Assembly: GCA_937931205.1 (NCBI GenBank)
Contig: CALHBF010000001.1
Coordinates: forward strand, 62,001 to 126,000
Source of the DNA: an uncultured Bacteriovoracaceae bacterium
Lineage (GTDB): Bacteria; Bdellovibrionota; Bacteriovoracia; Bacteriovoracales; Bacteriovoracaceae
Length of the DNA: 64,000 nt
Reading direction: 5' to 3'
Shown here: piece by piece, positions 26,543 through 35,286 of the stretch
Position numbering within the stretch: the first letter of the stretch is position 1
Layout: every line of letters starts with the position of its first letter
Notes under the pieces: model-generated
The model's database searches: none
Told to the model about the DNA's origin: nothing
Seen by the model: only the letters and a program-made list of their open reading frames with translations
Program-made: the position numbers and the translations under genes

Positions 26543-26956
26543 ATGAACTGGAAGAACATTTCACTAGAAGAAAACTTTGTGAAACAAGAAATCGCACTAA
26601 ATGGTAATAAAGTAGTGAATTACATTCCAATTGATCAGGTTGATTCATTTGGAGTTAGAAGTACTGAAAATAAAAGATGGTTATATGCTGGTGCTTTCTT
26701 TCTATTTTGTGCACTAACAGTTGCTATTTCGGCTGATTTTAAATCATCTTTATTCTTCTGGTTGGGAGGAATTGGTGCTGTTGCCGTTTACTTTTTAACG
26801 AGACAAACTTTTTTCAGCATTACCTCTAGTCAAACCAAATTCTCTGTTCAAATGAGAACAACTCCTGAAGAGATTCAGGCCATCACTGTTTTCGTTGATA
26901 AAATTAAGGAAAGAATTCAAACTAGTGATTATAATGAATTCAGAAAATCTGCCTAA
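26543..26956 (+). CDS. Small inner-membrane protein, unknown function
   Basis: A 137-residue protein. The first 55 residues are soluble (GNKVVNYIPIDQVDSFGVR, like the strand pair at the start of PH-like or bacterial PH domains), then two membrane helices (YAGAFFLFCALTVAISA and SLFFWLGGIGAVAVYFL), then about 50 soluble residues with ITVFVDKIKERIQ. The order of short soluble domain, two helices and second half-domain resembles bacterial PH-like membrane proteins, but I cannot confirm the fold. AAGGGGCC lies before the start. Function unknown. Confidence 0.6.
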   Translation: MNWKNISLEENFVKQEIALNGNKVVNYIPIDQVDSFGVRSTENKRWLYAGAFFLFCALTVAISADFKSSLFFWLGGIGAVAVYFLTRQTFFSITSSQTKFSVQMRTTPEEIQAITVFVDKIKERIQTSDYNEFRKSA

Positions 26957-26965
26957 TTACTCTTT

Positions 26966-26991
26966 AGGGCTTAGCTTGATAGCGAAGCCCT
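26966..26991. terminator. Hairpin between membrane protein and pirin genes
   Basis: AGGGCTT and AAGCCCT (26966-26972, 26985-26991) pair around AGCTTGATAGCG. The structure overlaps the last codons of the minus-strand pirin gene. No U tract follows. Confidence 0.4.
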
Positions 26992-27678
26992 ATCAAAATC
27001 TCTTTGCAAAATAATAATGGCCTGCCCACTACCTCTGACTTTTATGCTTCCAGCACTAAGAAAAATTCCGTCTCCATCTTGAGCATGCAAATCATTCCAA
27101 GAAAGGCTCCCAAGAGAAACAGCGTACGCCATTTTATCTTGAGGAATATTAAAAAATTCTTCCGCATCATTCTCTAAATTCGCAACATAAAACCAAGCAT
27201 TCTGACGAATGACAAGAGGAGCACCTTCAGGAGCTGCTAAACATTGAAGGCCATTCCCCTCTAGACTAGTCTGTTGCACCAGAGGAGTGCCTCCCTTATT
27301 TTGGGGATTAATCCAAATCTGGAGCATTCTTACTTCTTCATTAGTAGCATTGCCTTCGGCGTGAAAAATTCCATCTCTCGCACTCATTAATTGAAGACTT
27401 TTTTCAGGCACTGACTGATCTGTGCCGTTGTCGTCATAGTGCTGAAGTACTCCCTTCACTACCCAAGTAAGGATTTCCATATCTTTATGAGGGTGCTGTG
27501 GAAAGCGCGATTGAGCTTGAAAGGTTGCATCGGCAAGGACTAGTAAATTTCCCAAAGGCCGTCCTTGCCCAGAGGATGGTCCAACAGTTGCAATGAAGTG
27601 ATCTTTAAGCGAGAGCCATTTCAAACTGAGTGAAGGAAGTTGGGAGTAACTTTGAAGCTTCACGACACTCTTATTCAT
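26971..27678 (-). CDS. Pirin family protein (YhhW-type bicupin)
   Basis: A 235-residue protein with the pirin metal-site motif in the first cupin, HPHKDMEILTWVVKGVLQHYDD, and a second RDGIFHAEGNATNEE that corresponds to the conserved QxMxAGxGixHsE region. Pirins bind iron or nickel; some bacterial members oxidise quercetin in vitro, while the cell role is debated. Length is typical for the YhhW-like group. The gene starts only four bases after the helicase stop, so the two are probably co-transcribed. Confidence 0.93.
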   Translation of the reverse strand: MNKSVVKLQSYSQLPSLSLKWLSLKDHFIATVGPSSGQGRPLGNLLVLADATFQAQSRFPQHPHKDMEILTWVVKGVLQHYDDNGTDQSVPEKSLQLMSARDGIFHAEGNATNEEVRMLQIWINPQNKGGTPLVQQTSLEGNGLQCLAAPEGAPLVIRQNAWFYVANLENDAEEFFNIPQDKMAYAVSLGSLSWNDLHAQDGDGIFLSAGSIKVRGSGQAIIILQRDFDRASLSS

Positions 27679-27682
27679 AGTA

Positions 27683-28972
27683 TTACTTCTGTTTGCTAAA
27701 AAAGTTCTTAATTCTCTCGATCAATCCCACTTTTTTAACTTCTGCAACGACAACTGGAGTGACGACTTCAGGAGATCTTTTAGGAGCAACTGGCCTATAG
27801 GTTCTCGGAGCCTGAGATCTAGGCCTTCTCTCTTGCACACGTTTCTCACCTGGTACTGGTTTAGCAGGAGCTGCTTTACCACGAAGCTTCGCAATGGCCT
27901 CAATCGCTTTATCATCTTTTCCCGGAATCGCGAAAGTCGAAGCATGGCCAGTGAGTCCACGTCTTCCTGTTCGACCAATTCTGTGAATATAATCGGCCGC
28001 TTCTTTAGGGACATCATAGTTCACAACGTGAGCAACATCATCAACGTCAATCCCTCTTCCCATCACATCAGTAGCAACGATAATACGGAACTTTCCTGAT
28101 TTAAAATCAGCAACTGCAAGTTCGCGATGCTCTTGTTGAAGGTCGGAGTGAATATAAGTCACATCTTTTATGCCTCGGTGATTGAGAAGTCTTGTGAGTT
28201 GGAACGTTTTCTCTTTGGAGTTTACAAAGATAAACACTGTTCCTTTTTCTTCTTTGAGAATATCAACCAACTTTGAGAGCTTTCTTTCTTCAGGAAGCCA
28301 GAAGAGCATTTGATCAATTTTTGGAGTAGAACTTTGAGTCTTTGCAATAATGACTTGCGAAGGATTATTCATAGCTTTGCGAGCTAGTTTTTCAACTTGC
28401 GGAGCAAAAGTTGCTGAGAGCATAAGCGTTTGGCGAGCTTTAGGAATTTGCTCAGTGATGATATCAATCTGCTTTGAGAATCCCATCTCTAGCATTCGAT
28501 CGGCTTCATCAAAAATCAGACACTCGATGAAATCGAGCCACAAGTTTCCGCGCTCCAAATGATCACAAAGTCTTCCAGGTGTCGCAACGATGATATGTGG
28601 ACTTTGGGCCAGTGCGGCCTTCTCAGCATTCATATCAGCACCACCGATACATACTGCGACTTGCATACCAAAAGGTTCACCAAATTTTCTAAAAATATCT
28701 CCCGTTTGTTGGGCAATCTCACGAGTTGGAGCAAGAGCAAGGATATAGGTCCCATTTTTATTTTTAAACTTCTCAACAGTGGGAATAACAAAACTTGCTG
28801 TTTTACCACTTCCTGTTTGCGAAGAAACTAGGACATCCTTTCCTTCAAGGGCCAAAGGAATTGTTTGTGCTTGTACATCAGAAGGATAGTCATAACCAAC
28901 CTCCTCGATGAGTTTCATCATTTCAGGTGAGAGGGCGAGGTCTGTCCAAGAGATTTTTTGTGTTTCGTTCAT
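27683..28972 (-). CDS. DEAD-box ATP-dependent RNA helicase (RhlE-like)
   Basis: A 429-residue helicase with motifs Q (ISWTDLALSPEMM), Walker A SQTGSGKT, PTREIAQQ, DEAD (LIFDEADRML), SAT (LSATFAP), and HRIGRTGRRG. The roughly 60-residue tail after motif VI is rich in Pro, Arg and Lys (RRPRSQAPRTYRPVAPKRS) and ends in a short amphipathic helix (ERIKNFFSKQK), which is the usual RNA-binding type tail. It is the second RhlE-like gene in the window and only about 45% alike in visible motifs to the first, so the two are paralogues rather than duplicates. Upstream of pirin by four bases. Confidence 0.95.
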   Translation of the reverse strand: MNETQKISWTDLALSPEMMKLIEEVGYDYPSDVQAQTIPLALEGKDVLVSSQTGSGKTASFVIPTVEKFKNKNGTYILALAPTREIAQQTGDIFRKFGEPFGMQVAVCIGGADMNAEKAALAQSPHIIVATPGRLCDHLERGNLWLDFIECLIFDEADRMLEMGFSKQIDIITEQIPKARQTLMLSATFAPQVEKLARKAMNNPSQVIIAKTQSSTPKIDQMLFWLPEERKLSKLVDILKEEKGTVFIFVNSKEKTFQLTRLLNHRGIKDVTYIHSDLQQEHRELAVADFKSGKFRIIVATDVMGRGIDVDDVAHVVNYDVPKEAADYIHRIGRTGRRGLTGHASTFAIPGKDDKAIEAIAKLRGKAAPAKPVPGEKRVQERRPRSQAPRTYRPVAPKRSPEVVTPVVVAEVKKVGLIERIKNFFSKQK

Positions 28973-29019
28973 ATATTTGACTCTAGCACTTTATTTAGGA
29001 GGTGACGAGAAACTCTCGC

Positions 29020-29940
29020 TTATAAAAAGACAGTACCCATCACAGAAACTTCATTTAACAGGAAATAATTGTAATTAAGCCCGACAATCAGGTAGCGGCC
29101 CAGCGATGCCTGGACTCCCCCGAAGATATCACTCTTACTTTCCTCGAATTTGAGTCCCCCATCAATAAATTTTGGTGCGGGAGAATTTTCATTCCTTAAG
29201 GCCAAATTAAACATGAAATCACCCATGATATAGGAAGCGGAAAGAAGATTGATCCTAGTATTAACGCTATCTTGCCTATACTTAGTACTAATAACCCCAT
29301 AATCGAGGCTCAAATTCTTAACTTTTGTCCCTAGGGAATAGCTCACCACTTGAAAACGCTCCTGATAAGAGTTTTCTAAATGAAAATCGTCTTGATAAAC
29401 AGAAGCACCAAAATTAAGAAATCCTAATCTTCCTGAAATACCGACACCTGGGTTAATTCTTTTAATTTCAGAATGTCTTTTGAGAATGACCCCAGCATCG
29501 ATTGAGAAGTGTTTTTTGCGAAGGAGTTTAGCTCCTAAGGAGAGCGATATCTTTTTAGTACGATACTGCTTCTTTTTTTTCCTTCTTTGAAGATAATCCT
29601 CATCCAATTCATAGACTCTATTTCCAAAGAAGGTATTTTCCATACTGGTGCTAATCAATGCCGCTCCTACCTTTCCCGTACCAGTTGCAAGATTGAAAAC
29701 AACAGGATTACCGCTTTGATGAATGGCCTCTAGACCTAGGCCACGATCAAAACTCACGTTAGCAGGATTGAGAAGAGAAGCCGTTGAAGTAGAAGGTAGC
29801 GAAAGTGCACTGGCACGCCTTCCCTGCTTACTGACTCCCGAGCAGTTTTGAAGATCTAGAATGTCACACAGATCATTCGTTCCTGAGGCAAAACTAGCAC
29901 CAGCTACTCCAAGAAGTAAAAAAGGTAAAATAAACACCAT
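29020..29940 (-). CDS. Secreted or outer-membrane beta-barrel-like protein
   Basis: A 306-residue protein with an N-terminal hydrophobic leader (MVFILPFLLLGVAGASFA). Early residues have two cysteines (CDILDLQNC). The rest has regular amphipathic strands (KVGAALISTS, LSLDYGVISTKY, INLLSASYIMGDFMFNLAL) with a basic insert at KKKKQYRTKK, and the chain ends in a beta-strand (SVMGTVFL). This pattern fits a beta-barrel or surface protein. No family recognised. It is followed 28 bases upstream by the AsmA-like gene on the same strand, so the pair may be an operon. Confidence 0.6.
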   Translation of the reverse strand: MVFILPFLLLGVAGASFASGTNDLCDILDLQNCSGVSKQGRRASALSLPSTSTASLLNPANVSFDRGLGLEAIHQSGNPVVFNLATGTGKVGAALISTSMENTFFGNRVYELDEDYLQRRKKKKQYRTKKISLSLGAKLLRKKHFSIDAGVILKRHSEIKRINPGVGISGRLGFLNFGASVYQDDFHLENSYQERFQVVSYSLGTKVKNLSLDYGVISTKYRQDSVNTRINLLSASYIMGDFMFNLALRNENSPAPKFIDGGLKFEESKSDIFGGVQASLGRYLIVGLNYNYFLLNEVSVMGTVFL

Positions 29941-29968
29941 GAAGCTATTCTAAAAGGAATAGTCCATT

Positions 29969-30919
29969 TTACCTAATAAAACTCACACTCAAAGGATACT
30001 TACGATAATCTTTTAGCTTTTTGTAAGTATCAGCGTATTCCAAAGTTAGCTCATCTTTAAGCCTGAAAGGTAGGCTAAAAGTAAGTTCTTCAGTTAATGC
30101 TCTGGCGATCACTTGCTTCTCAAGTCCTGGTCTTTCACTGATCAGGTTTAATTTTGTCACCTCTGGCACAATTTCACCTTTAAGCTCACCGTCACTTGAA
30201 TGAGCAATTATTTGAGCATTAATGGCGGATTCATTAAAAGAGAATGGCAAATGAGAACCGGCCAACTGATTAAACAGATTAGGAGAAAACTCTTTAAGAG
30301 AGCCCTCAATCTTCCAAGAATTCTGTCCTTCTTCGTTAATACTACCTGAGAGATTCATCTCTCCACCATTAGCAATCTTCGAGACAAGACTAAACTCTGT
30401 TTTCTTGTTCACACTTGCAACTGATAGTTCTTTCATCTTTAAGTTCACATCATGAAGCTTCACTAATGTACGACTCTCATTAGGTTTCTTTTCAATGATA
30501 CTAACTAATGAGAATTTCCCTTCAAGCAGATTTAAATACAAATCGTGATGTGGAGAACTGTTAGTTATGCGGTGAATTTCGGAAGTAAGATCTTGGGATA
30601 AAAAGACATCAAGCTTATCTCCACTGATGATCATTTTTCTTTCTTCTGCTCGAAGTATGTCTTGAATGTTTATTTTTAGTTTTAAACTTGGCGATTCAAG
30701 CAAAGTGACTTTGGTCGTTGGATTAAAGACTTTCACATCTTTGAGAGTGATCTCTCCATCACGAAGTGCGAGTTCAACTTCACGCACGGTATAGGCATAT
30801 CCTTGCTTTCCTGAGCCTTGTTTATTAAGCCATTTTTCGACAAGTAGTGGTGAGGAAACTTTGAGGCCAGCACCAATAATGATAAGAAAAAAGAAAAGGA
30901 ATAGATAAAGCTTCCACAT
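29969..30919 (-). CDS. AsmA-like/DUF748-like envelope protein
   Basis: The start is the ATG at 30919, where the membrane helix begins directly (MWKLYLFLFFFLIIIGAGL); 17 codons upstream are open but not preceded by a better site, and GGGTGGG lies just before this ATG. The 316-residue protein is a single N-terminal anchor with a long beta-rich periplasmic body (EVELALRDGEITLKDVKVFNP and GGEMNLSGSINEE), as in AsmA-related proteins that handle lipid transfer or envelope assembly. The role here is an inference from architecture only. Confidence 0.6.
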   Translation of the reverse strand: MWKLYLFLFFFLIIIGAGLKVSSPLLVEKWLNKQGSGKQGYAYTVREVELALRDGEITLKDVKVFNPTTKVTLLESPSLKLKINIQDILRAEERKMIISGDKLDVFLSQDLTSEIHRITNSSPHHDLYLNLLEGKFSLVSIIEKKPNESRTLVKLHDVNLKMKELSVASVNKKTEFSLVSKIANGGEMNLSGSINEEGQNSWKIEGSLKEFSPNLFNQLAGSHLPFSFNESAINAQIIAHSSDGELKGEIVPEVTKLNLISERPGLEKQVIARALTEELTFSLPFRLKDELTLEYADTYKKLKDYRKYPLSVSFIR

Positions 30920-31121
30920 TATCCCACCCTTCTTGGCCCGTCGTGGGCCTCCGATATATAGATCTCTCATATTCTCTCCATAGAAATTACTGATAGTTCT
31001 GAATTAGACACGATAATCTAAAAGAAAGATAAGGTCTAATAACTGATTTTATGGGTTTATCTCACCCATAATAATTACATGACTAATTCAAATCAGCTCC
31101 ATTTTGTGGTCTAACCTCCTC

Positions 31122-31604
31122 ATGAAAATCATCTACTTCGTATTGTTTTTGACTCTTACTCTTAGTGCTTCTGCTGCAGAGAGAATGCGCTTTCCACGAT
31201 CACCTGATCTTTCCATTACTCCAGGGGCCCTTTGTGCAACTCCCACAGAGTATCGCTACCCTGAAAGGATTGCTTACTGTGCGCGTGATGTAAGTGGTTG
31301 GCAAAAAGAGTTAGCATTTATCAATTACCGTAAACTTGGATACAGCCTAAGTGGTGAGAGAAGCGAGTATAAAGTAGATCACTTCATTCCTCTATGCGTA
31401 GGTGGAAGCAATGAGATGAGTAACCTGTGGCCTCAGTACTATACTGTTTCAGAAAAAACAGATCTTCTTGAGCAGCTAGCTTGTGAAGTTTTAGTGAAAG
31501 GAAAAATCTCTCAGCGTGATGTGATTGATCTTATTATGGCGGTGAAATTAGATCTTGAGAAGCTGCCTGAGGCGATGAAGCAATTGAGAAGGCTTAATCG
31601 GTAG
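31122..31604 (+). CDS. Secreted HNH nuclease-like protein
   Basis: The ATG at 31122 gives a proper signal peptide (MKIIYFVLFLTLTLSASA); the longer frame from a TTG at 31104 adds six residues. The mature protein is about 140 residues and contains EYKVDHFIPLCVGGSNEMSNLWPQ, an HNH-type core with the DH pair and the NLWPQ block that follows. Upstream are two cysteines (GALCATPTEYRYPERIAYC) likely in a disulfide. Such exported HNH proteins degrade nucleic acid outside the cell, a plausible function in a predator or a nutrient scavenger. The DNA specificity is unknown. Confidence 0.82.
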   Translation: MKIIYFVLFLTLTLSASAAERMRFPRSPDLSITPGALCATPTEYRYPERIAYCARDVSGWQKELAFINYRKLGYSLSGERSEYKVDHFIPLCVGGSNEMSNLWPQYYTVSEKTDLLEQLACEVLVKGKISQRDVIDLIMAVKLDLEKLPEAMKQLRRLNR

Positions 31605-31817
31605 ATTTAATCGACTTTAGCGGAATCAAAAATATGATGGAGAAGGTAATATTCAAAATAATATTTCCATAAACTCCGCTTACATAAGACCCTAAAGAAT
31701 CAAAGATAAACTATATCAGAAGAGATGAAATAAAAGCTTTTTAATCTTTATCGAATTTGTAGTCTCTCCTGCCAGTAAATACATTAACGATCAGCTAAGT
31801 ATTTGGGAATTAGACCT

Positions 31818-31855
31818 AAGTTGAAGAGTGCAATTTTATTCGCACTCTTCAACTT
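31818..31855. terminator. Strong bidirectional hairpin terminator
   Basis: AAGTTGAAGAGTGC and GCACTCTTCAACTT pair over 14 bases around a ten-base loop. On the plus strand the stem is followed by AAACTTTATTTTTTT, a good U tract for the nuclease gene; the stem also lies six bases after the CBS gene's stop codon. The 31605-31817 stretch before it shows no gene. Confidence 0.8.
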
Positions 31856-31860
31856 AAACT

Positions 31861-32280
31861 TTATTTTTTTGTACAAATCTGCGCTAGCGCTTGATCCACT
31901 TCTTTAGGATTAGCATCAGATTTAGCAAGATTCCCTAAGGAAAGGATTCCTACTAATCTTTTCTGACGATTAAGAACTGGCAATCTTCTGACCTGATTAT
32001 TGCCAAGATTTTTTACTACCTCGTTCACATCCTGATCATCGTAGCAGTACAGAACCTTTTCAGTCATCACTTCTCCAACAAGAGATTTTGTAGGATCTTT
32101 TCCTGCCGCAACTGCACGAATAGCAATATCTCGATCGGTAATCATGCCCACCAAGCGATCTTGATCTCTAACTGGAAGAATACCAAAATCTCCTTCCTTC
32201 ATTAACTTAGCTGCTTGTACCAAGGACATATTTGGTTGACCCATTTCTACATTCTTTGTCATACATTCTTTTGCCAGCAT
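31861..32280 (-). CDS. CBS-domain protein
   Basis: A 139-residue protein consisting of two tandem CBS motifs (a Bateman module): first about 1-60 (MSLVQAAKLMKEGDFGILPVRD, LVGMITDRDIAIRAVA), second about 68-125 (VNEVVKNLGNNQVRRLPVLN, LVGILSLGNLAK). These stand-alone modules bind adenine nucleotides such as AMP, ATP or SAM and are usually energy or redox sensors. It has no attached enzyme. The partner is unknown. The 111-base gap to the VOC gene holds nothing clear. Confidence 0.93.
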   Translation of the reverse strand: MLAKECMTKNVEMGQPNMSLVQAAKLMKEGDFGILPVRDQDRLVGMITDRDIAIRAVAAGKDPTKSLVGEVMTEKVLYCYDDQDVNEVVKNLGNNQVRRLPVLNRQKRLVGILSLGNLAKSDANPKEVDQALAQICTKK

Positions 32281-32391
32281 ACGCTTCTCCTTATCGTTTA
32301 TGTTTTAAGGACAATCTTCTTCTTAAAAAAAAGAATGAAAAGGTCACGGGCAGAAAGACGGAGTAGCATAGTTTTGAAGCGATATTTAAAC

Positions 32392-32871
32392 CTATCCTTT
32401 TCTAGCAGCATCAATAGCGGCCACATCAATTTTCTTCATACTCATCATCGCAGTGAAGGCACGCTTGGCCTCTTCTCCACCTCGGGCCATCGCTTCCGTA
32501 AGGGTACGAGGAGTAATTTGCCAAGAAATTCCCCAACGATCTTTGCACCAACCGCATTGGCTTTCTTGTCCACCATTCTTCACGATGGCATTCCAGTATT
32601 TGTCAGTTTCAACTTGATCATCAGTTGCAATTTGAAATGAGAAGGATTCAGAGTGTTTAAAATATGACCCACCATTCACCCCGACACAAGGGATACCTAA
32701 AATGGTGAACTCAATAGTGAGTACATCTCCCGCCTTCCCTGATGGGTAATCAGTCGGAGCGCGATGAACAGCACCAACAGAACTATTAGGAAAAGTCTCT
32801 GAATAAAAACGAGCTGCTTCTTCTGCATCTTTATCATACATAAGACAGATTAAATTCTTAGGGAATTGCAT
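32392..32871 (-). CDS. VOC-superfamily (PhnB-like) protein
   Basis: A 159-residue protein of the group often labelled 3-demethylubiquinone-9 3-methyltransferase or PhnB-like. It has NLICLMYDKDAEEAARFYSETFPNS, GDVLTIEFTILGIPCVGVNGG, and CGWCKDRWGISWQITP near the end. The beta-alpha-beta-beta-beta units fold as a glyoxalase-like domain. The enzymatic activity, if any, is not known; the metal ligands of glyoxalase are not all preserved. Single gene, GGAG-like site upstream. Confidence 0.88.
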   Translation of the reverse strand: MQFPKNLICLMYDKDAEEAARFYSETFPNSSVGAVHRAPTDYPSGKAGDVLTIEFTILGIPCVGVNGGSYFKHSESFSFQIATDDQVETDKYWNAIVKNGGQESQCGWCKDRWGISWQITPRTLTEAMARGGEEAKRAFTAMMSMKKIDVAAIDAARKG

Positions 32872-32976
32872 TGATATTCTCCTGTTTTACAGAAGTAAAT
32901 CATGTATCTTTATGGAAGAAAAGACTCACATATCAATACGATACCTTTTAAGTGCAAACTGTATTAACCTAGCAGC

Positions 32977-33978
32977 ATGATCCTTACCCACCCTCTATTC
33001 TGGCAAGCCTTCAAGGACTCAGGTTCAATCCATGAATCGCGCGGCATGAAGCTGATTGAGCTTAAAGCCGGAGATTCGACCCTGGTGACTTTCTCCAAAA
33101 ATCACAGCTATGGAGAATACATTTTTGATTGGGCCTGGGCCGACGCTTATCATCGCTCAAACATCCCCTATTACCCCAAACTCACCTCCATGGTCCCCTT
33201 CACTCCAGCAACGGCACCTCACTTTTGGGGACCAAGCTGTAACTGGGATAAACTTCTGGGCCTCCATGATGAACTCCTTACTCATCATAGTTCCGCTCAT
33301 TTTCTTTTCACCACCAAGGAAGAGCAGCGTTTTCTTATTGAGAACAACTACCTTGCAAGACTTAGTTTTCAGTATCATTTTTTTAATGAGGGATATTCTG
33401 ACTTTGATGATTTCTTAGGAAAACTCAAAAATAAGAAAGCTAAAAATATTCGGGAAGAGCGAAAGTTTAATTTAAAAATCCAAAGGATAACGGGAGATGA
33501 ACTCACTCTCGCTCATGCTCATGAGATGTATGAGTTCTATCTCTTGACTCTAAAAGAGAAGAACGCCATCCCTTATCTCACCAGAGAGTTTTTCGAGAAT
33601 CTTATCAATAATCTTCCTCATAACATCCTCTATGTCCGAGCCGAAGATAAAGCAGGAGCATTTTTCTACTACGACCAGAATTCACTTTATGGGCGCTATT
33701 GGGGCGCTAAAGAATATATCCCAAACCTCCATTTTGAACTTTGTTATTATCAGGGAATTGAGTTTGCCATTGAAAAAAAGATTTCCGTTTTTGAGGCGGG
33801 AGCTCAAGGTGAACATAAAATTGCTCGGGGGTTCAGGCCGACTTTGATTACTAGTGCTCATAAGATTAATCATCCGGGATTTTCGCAGGCGATTGAGCAG
33901 TATGTGAAAGATGAGGGTGTTGAGGTTAAGAGGATTACGGAGGAGTTGATGAGGTTGTTGCCGTTTGCTAAGAAATGA
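32977..33978 (+). CDS. GNAT/FemAB-like N-acyltransferase (COG3146/DUF482-type)
   Basis: A 333-residue protein whose residues about 1-200 show the pattern of this family: LVTFSKNHSYGEYIFDWAWADAYHR, then FLFTTKEEQRFLIENN, FDDFLGKLKNKKAKNIREER with the basic region that precedes the acyl-CoA or peptidyl-tRNA fold, and a C-terminal YGRYWGAKEYIPNLHFELCYYQGIEFAI and EAGAQGEHKIARGF. Related proteins are called peptidogalycan biosynthesis or GNAT family; they probably acylate a cell-envelope or metabolic substrate. Substrate unknown. Full length for the family. Confidence 0.85.
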   Translation: MILTHPLFWQAFKDSGSIHESRGMKLIELKAGDSTLVTFSKNHSYGEYIFDWAWADAYHRSNIPYYPKLTSMVPFTPATAPHFWGPSCNWDKLLGLHDELLTHHSSAHFLFTTKEEQRFLIENNYLARLSFQYHFFNEGYSDFDDFLGKLKNKKAKNIREERKFNLKIQRITGDELTLAHAHEMYEFYLLTLKEKNAIPYLTREFFENLINNLPHNILYVRAEDKAGAFFYYDQNSLYGRYWGAKEYIPNLHFELCYYQGIEFAIEKKISVFEAGAQGEHKIARGFRPTLITSAHKINHPGFSQAIEQYVKDEGVEVKRITEELMRLLPFAKK

Positions 33979-34113
33979 ATTTCTAGATCCCTTCAGGATA
34001 ATCCCATAAACGTCAGAAATAATGGAATTTCAAAATCTTTAAGATTCTTTAAGTCTCTTTATAAGAAATATTCCCGATAAGCGCATACATCTATCATTTA
34101 CGAGGAGTAGGCC

Positions 34114-34971
34114 ATGATTAGAGTTCCAGCAAAAAATAAGAAAGCTATTTCACAAGAACTTAAAAAATTTCAAGTTCATATTCAAAACTTGGCTGCCAAA
34201 GGCAAATCCTCTACAGAAGAAGATGCTCGGATCCTCATTAATGATATCCTTTGCTATGTACTCGGTTACGACAAATACAGTGATCTTAAAACAGAGTTCA
34301 AAGATAAGAACAATCGCTTAGACTATGTCGTTAAGCTCACCGAAGGCCCTCATGCTAAAAAAAAGGATAAGTTTGATTTTATTATTGAAGCTAAAGCAGC
34401 TAACGTCGATCTGAAGCAAGATCACGTGAATCAAACTCTTACCTACTGCTTAAATCTAAACGTTGATTACTTCATTCTAACTAACGTTAAAGAATGGCAG
34501 CTATTCAAGGTTATCAAGACGAAATCTAAAACCGACGCTGAACTCATTTGGGAAGTGAATCTGCTCAACGGTACAGATTTAGATTCGATGACAGATGACA
34601 TGTATGTATTTTCAAAATTCGCTTATATTGACCAGGCTTGGGAAGAAGTTTCTGACTTTTCGAAGGCGACAGAAGTCGGCGAAATCATGGCCATCATCTA
34701 TTCTGAAAAATTCCTGAAGCATATTTGTCGCCAGCTTAAAGATATCCACGAAGTAAAGGTCTCTGAAGGAGCTCTACAAGATGTTCTCTCAAAAGAGGTA
34801 TTCAAAGATTTTTCAAAATTAAATAAAAGCTTATTAAAACGACTTAATACACCCGAAACGAAATCAAAATCATCATGTGAGAAGGATGACACTCATTCAG
34901 CGGAAACGATTCCTAATCCTGAAACCCAAATGAATGCGGAGATTGTAAAAAACGATCAAGAGGTTGCCTAA
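34114..34971 (+). CDS. Solitary HsdR N-terminal-like nuclease domain protein
   Basis: A 285-residue protein. The first 200 residues look like the type I restriction R-subunit N-terminal domain: a helical start with DARILINDILCYVLGY, then the PD-(D/E)xK core in NRLDYVVKLTEGPHAKKKDKFDFIIEAKAANVDL (Asp, then Glu-x-Lys), and QTLTYCLNLNVDYFILTNVKEWQLFKV. The C-terminal part is charged and ends without an ATPase motor, so this is not a restriction enzyme by itself. Possible roles are repair, defence or remnant. AGGAGTAGGCC lies right before the start. A hairpin and then an island boundary follow it. Confidence 0.82.
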   Translation: MIRVPAKNKKAISQELKKFQVHIQNLAAKGKSSTEEDARILINDILCYVLGYDKYSDLKTEFKDKNNRLDYVVKLTEGPHAKKKDKFDFIIEAKAANVDLKQDHVNQTLTYCLNLNVDYFILTNVKEWQLFKVIKTKSKTDAELIWEVNLLNGTDLDSMTDDMYVFSKFAYIDQAWEEVSDFSKATEVGEIMAIIYSEKFLKHICRQLKDIHEVKVSEGALQDVLSKEVFKDFSKLNKSLLKRLNTPETKSKSSCEKDDTHSAETIPNPETQMNAEIVKNDQEVA

Positions 34972-34980
34972 TGCTCGAAC

Positions 34981-35016
34981 GCCTAGTTTTTCATCTTAAA
35001 AGGTGAAAAACTAGGC
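34981..35016. terminator. Hairpin after the HsdR-N-like gene
   Basis: GCCTAGTTTTTCA and TGAAAAACTAGGC form a perfect 13-base stem with a ten-base loop, nine bases after the stop codon. No U tract follows the stem on the plus strand, though the loop side carries T runs. A terminator or part of an element boundary. The rest of 35017-35091 shows no gene. Confidence 0.6.
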
Positions 35017-35091
35017 GAAACGGCTCATTTGCCACACGCCTTTTGAGCATGTCAAAAATTTCGGAAGGTTTAAGGGACCATCTAAAATTTT

Positions 35092-35284
35092 TGGTGGAGG
35101 TGGTGAGACTGATTAATTACAAAAACTTATCAGTCGTTTGTAGCCAAAATAGCCACAGCCCTAGGATTTCAAATCATCTTGTGACTTCCGCGAGACTTTA
35201 TTACTCCACAAGACCTACCAATGCCTATAAAAGAGCACTGATGTAATTTTACATTATGACTATGTTTTAAAGTAGTCCAACTAA
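35092..35284. repeat. Boundary repeat A: tmRNA 3'-end-like element (left end of metal island)
   Basis: On the minus strand this region ends in CACCACCTCCACCA, preceded at a distance by GGCTGTGGCTATTTTGGC. Those are the 3' acceptor end and the block just before the T-arm in tmRNAs of this kind of bacterium, but the T-arm is replaced by 37 bases that fold as a hairpin (GACTGAT/ATCAGTC). Further blocks (GTAGGTCTTGTG, GTGCTCT, TGGACTACTTT) also occur, in the same order, in repeat B at 46.5 kb. I read it as a degenerate attachment-site remnant, not a working tmRNA. The identity with tmRNA is from memory of the sequence and moderately certain. Confidence 0.55.
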
Positions 35285-35286
35285 AA

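Noticed and set aside
35043..35246. 67-codon plus-strand frame across boundary repeat A
   Set aside because: It runs through the repeat, which has non-coding character, and the same blocks in repeat B are not open in that frame.
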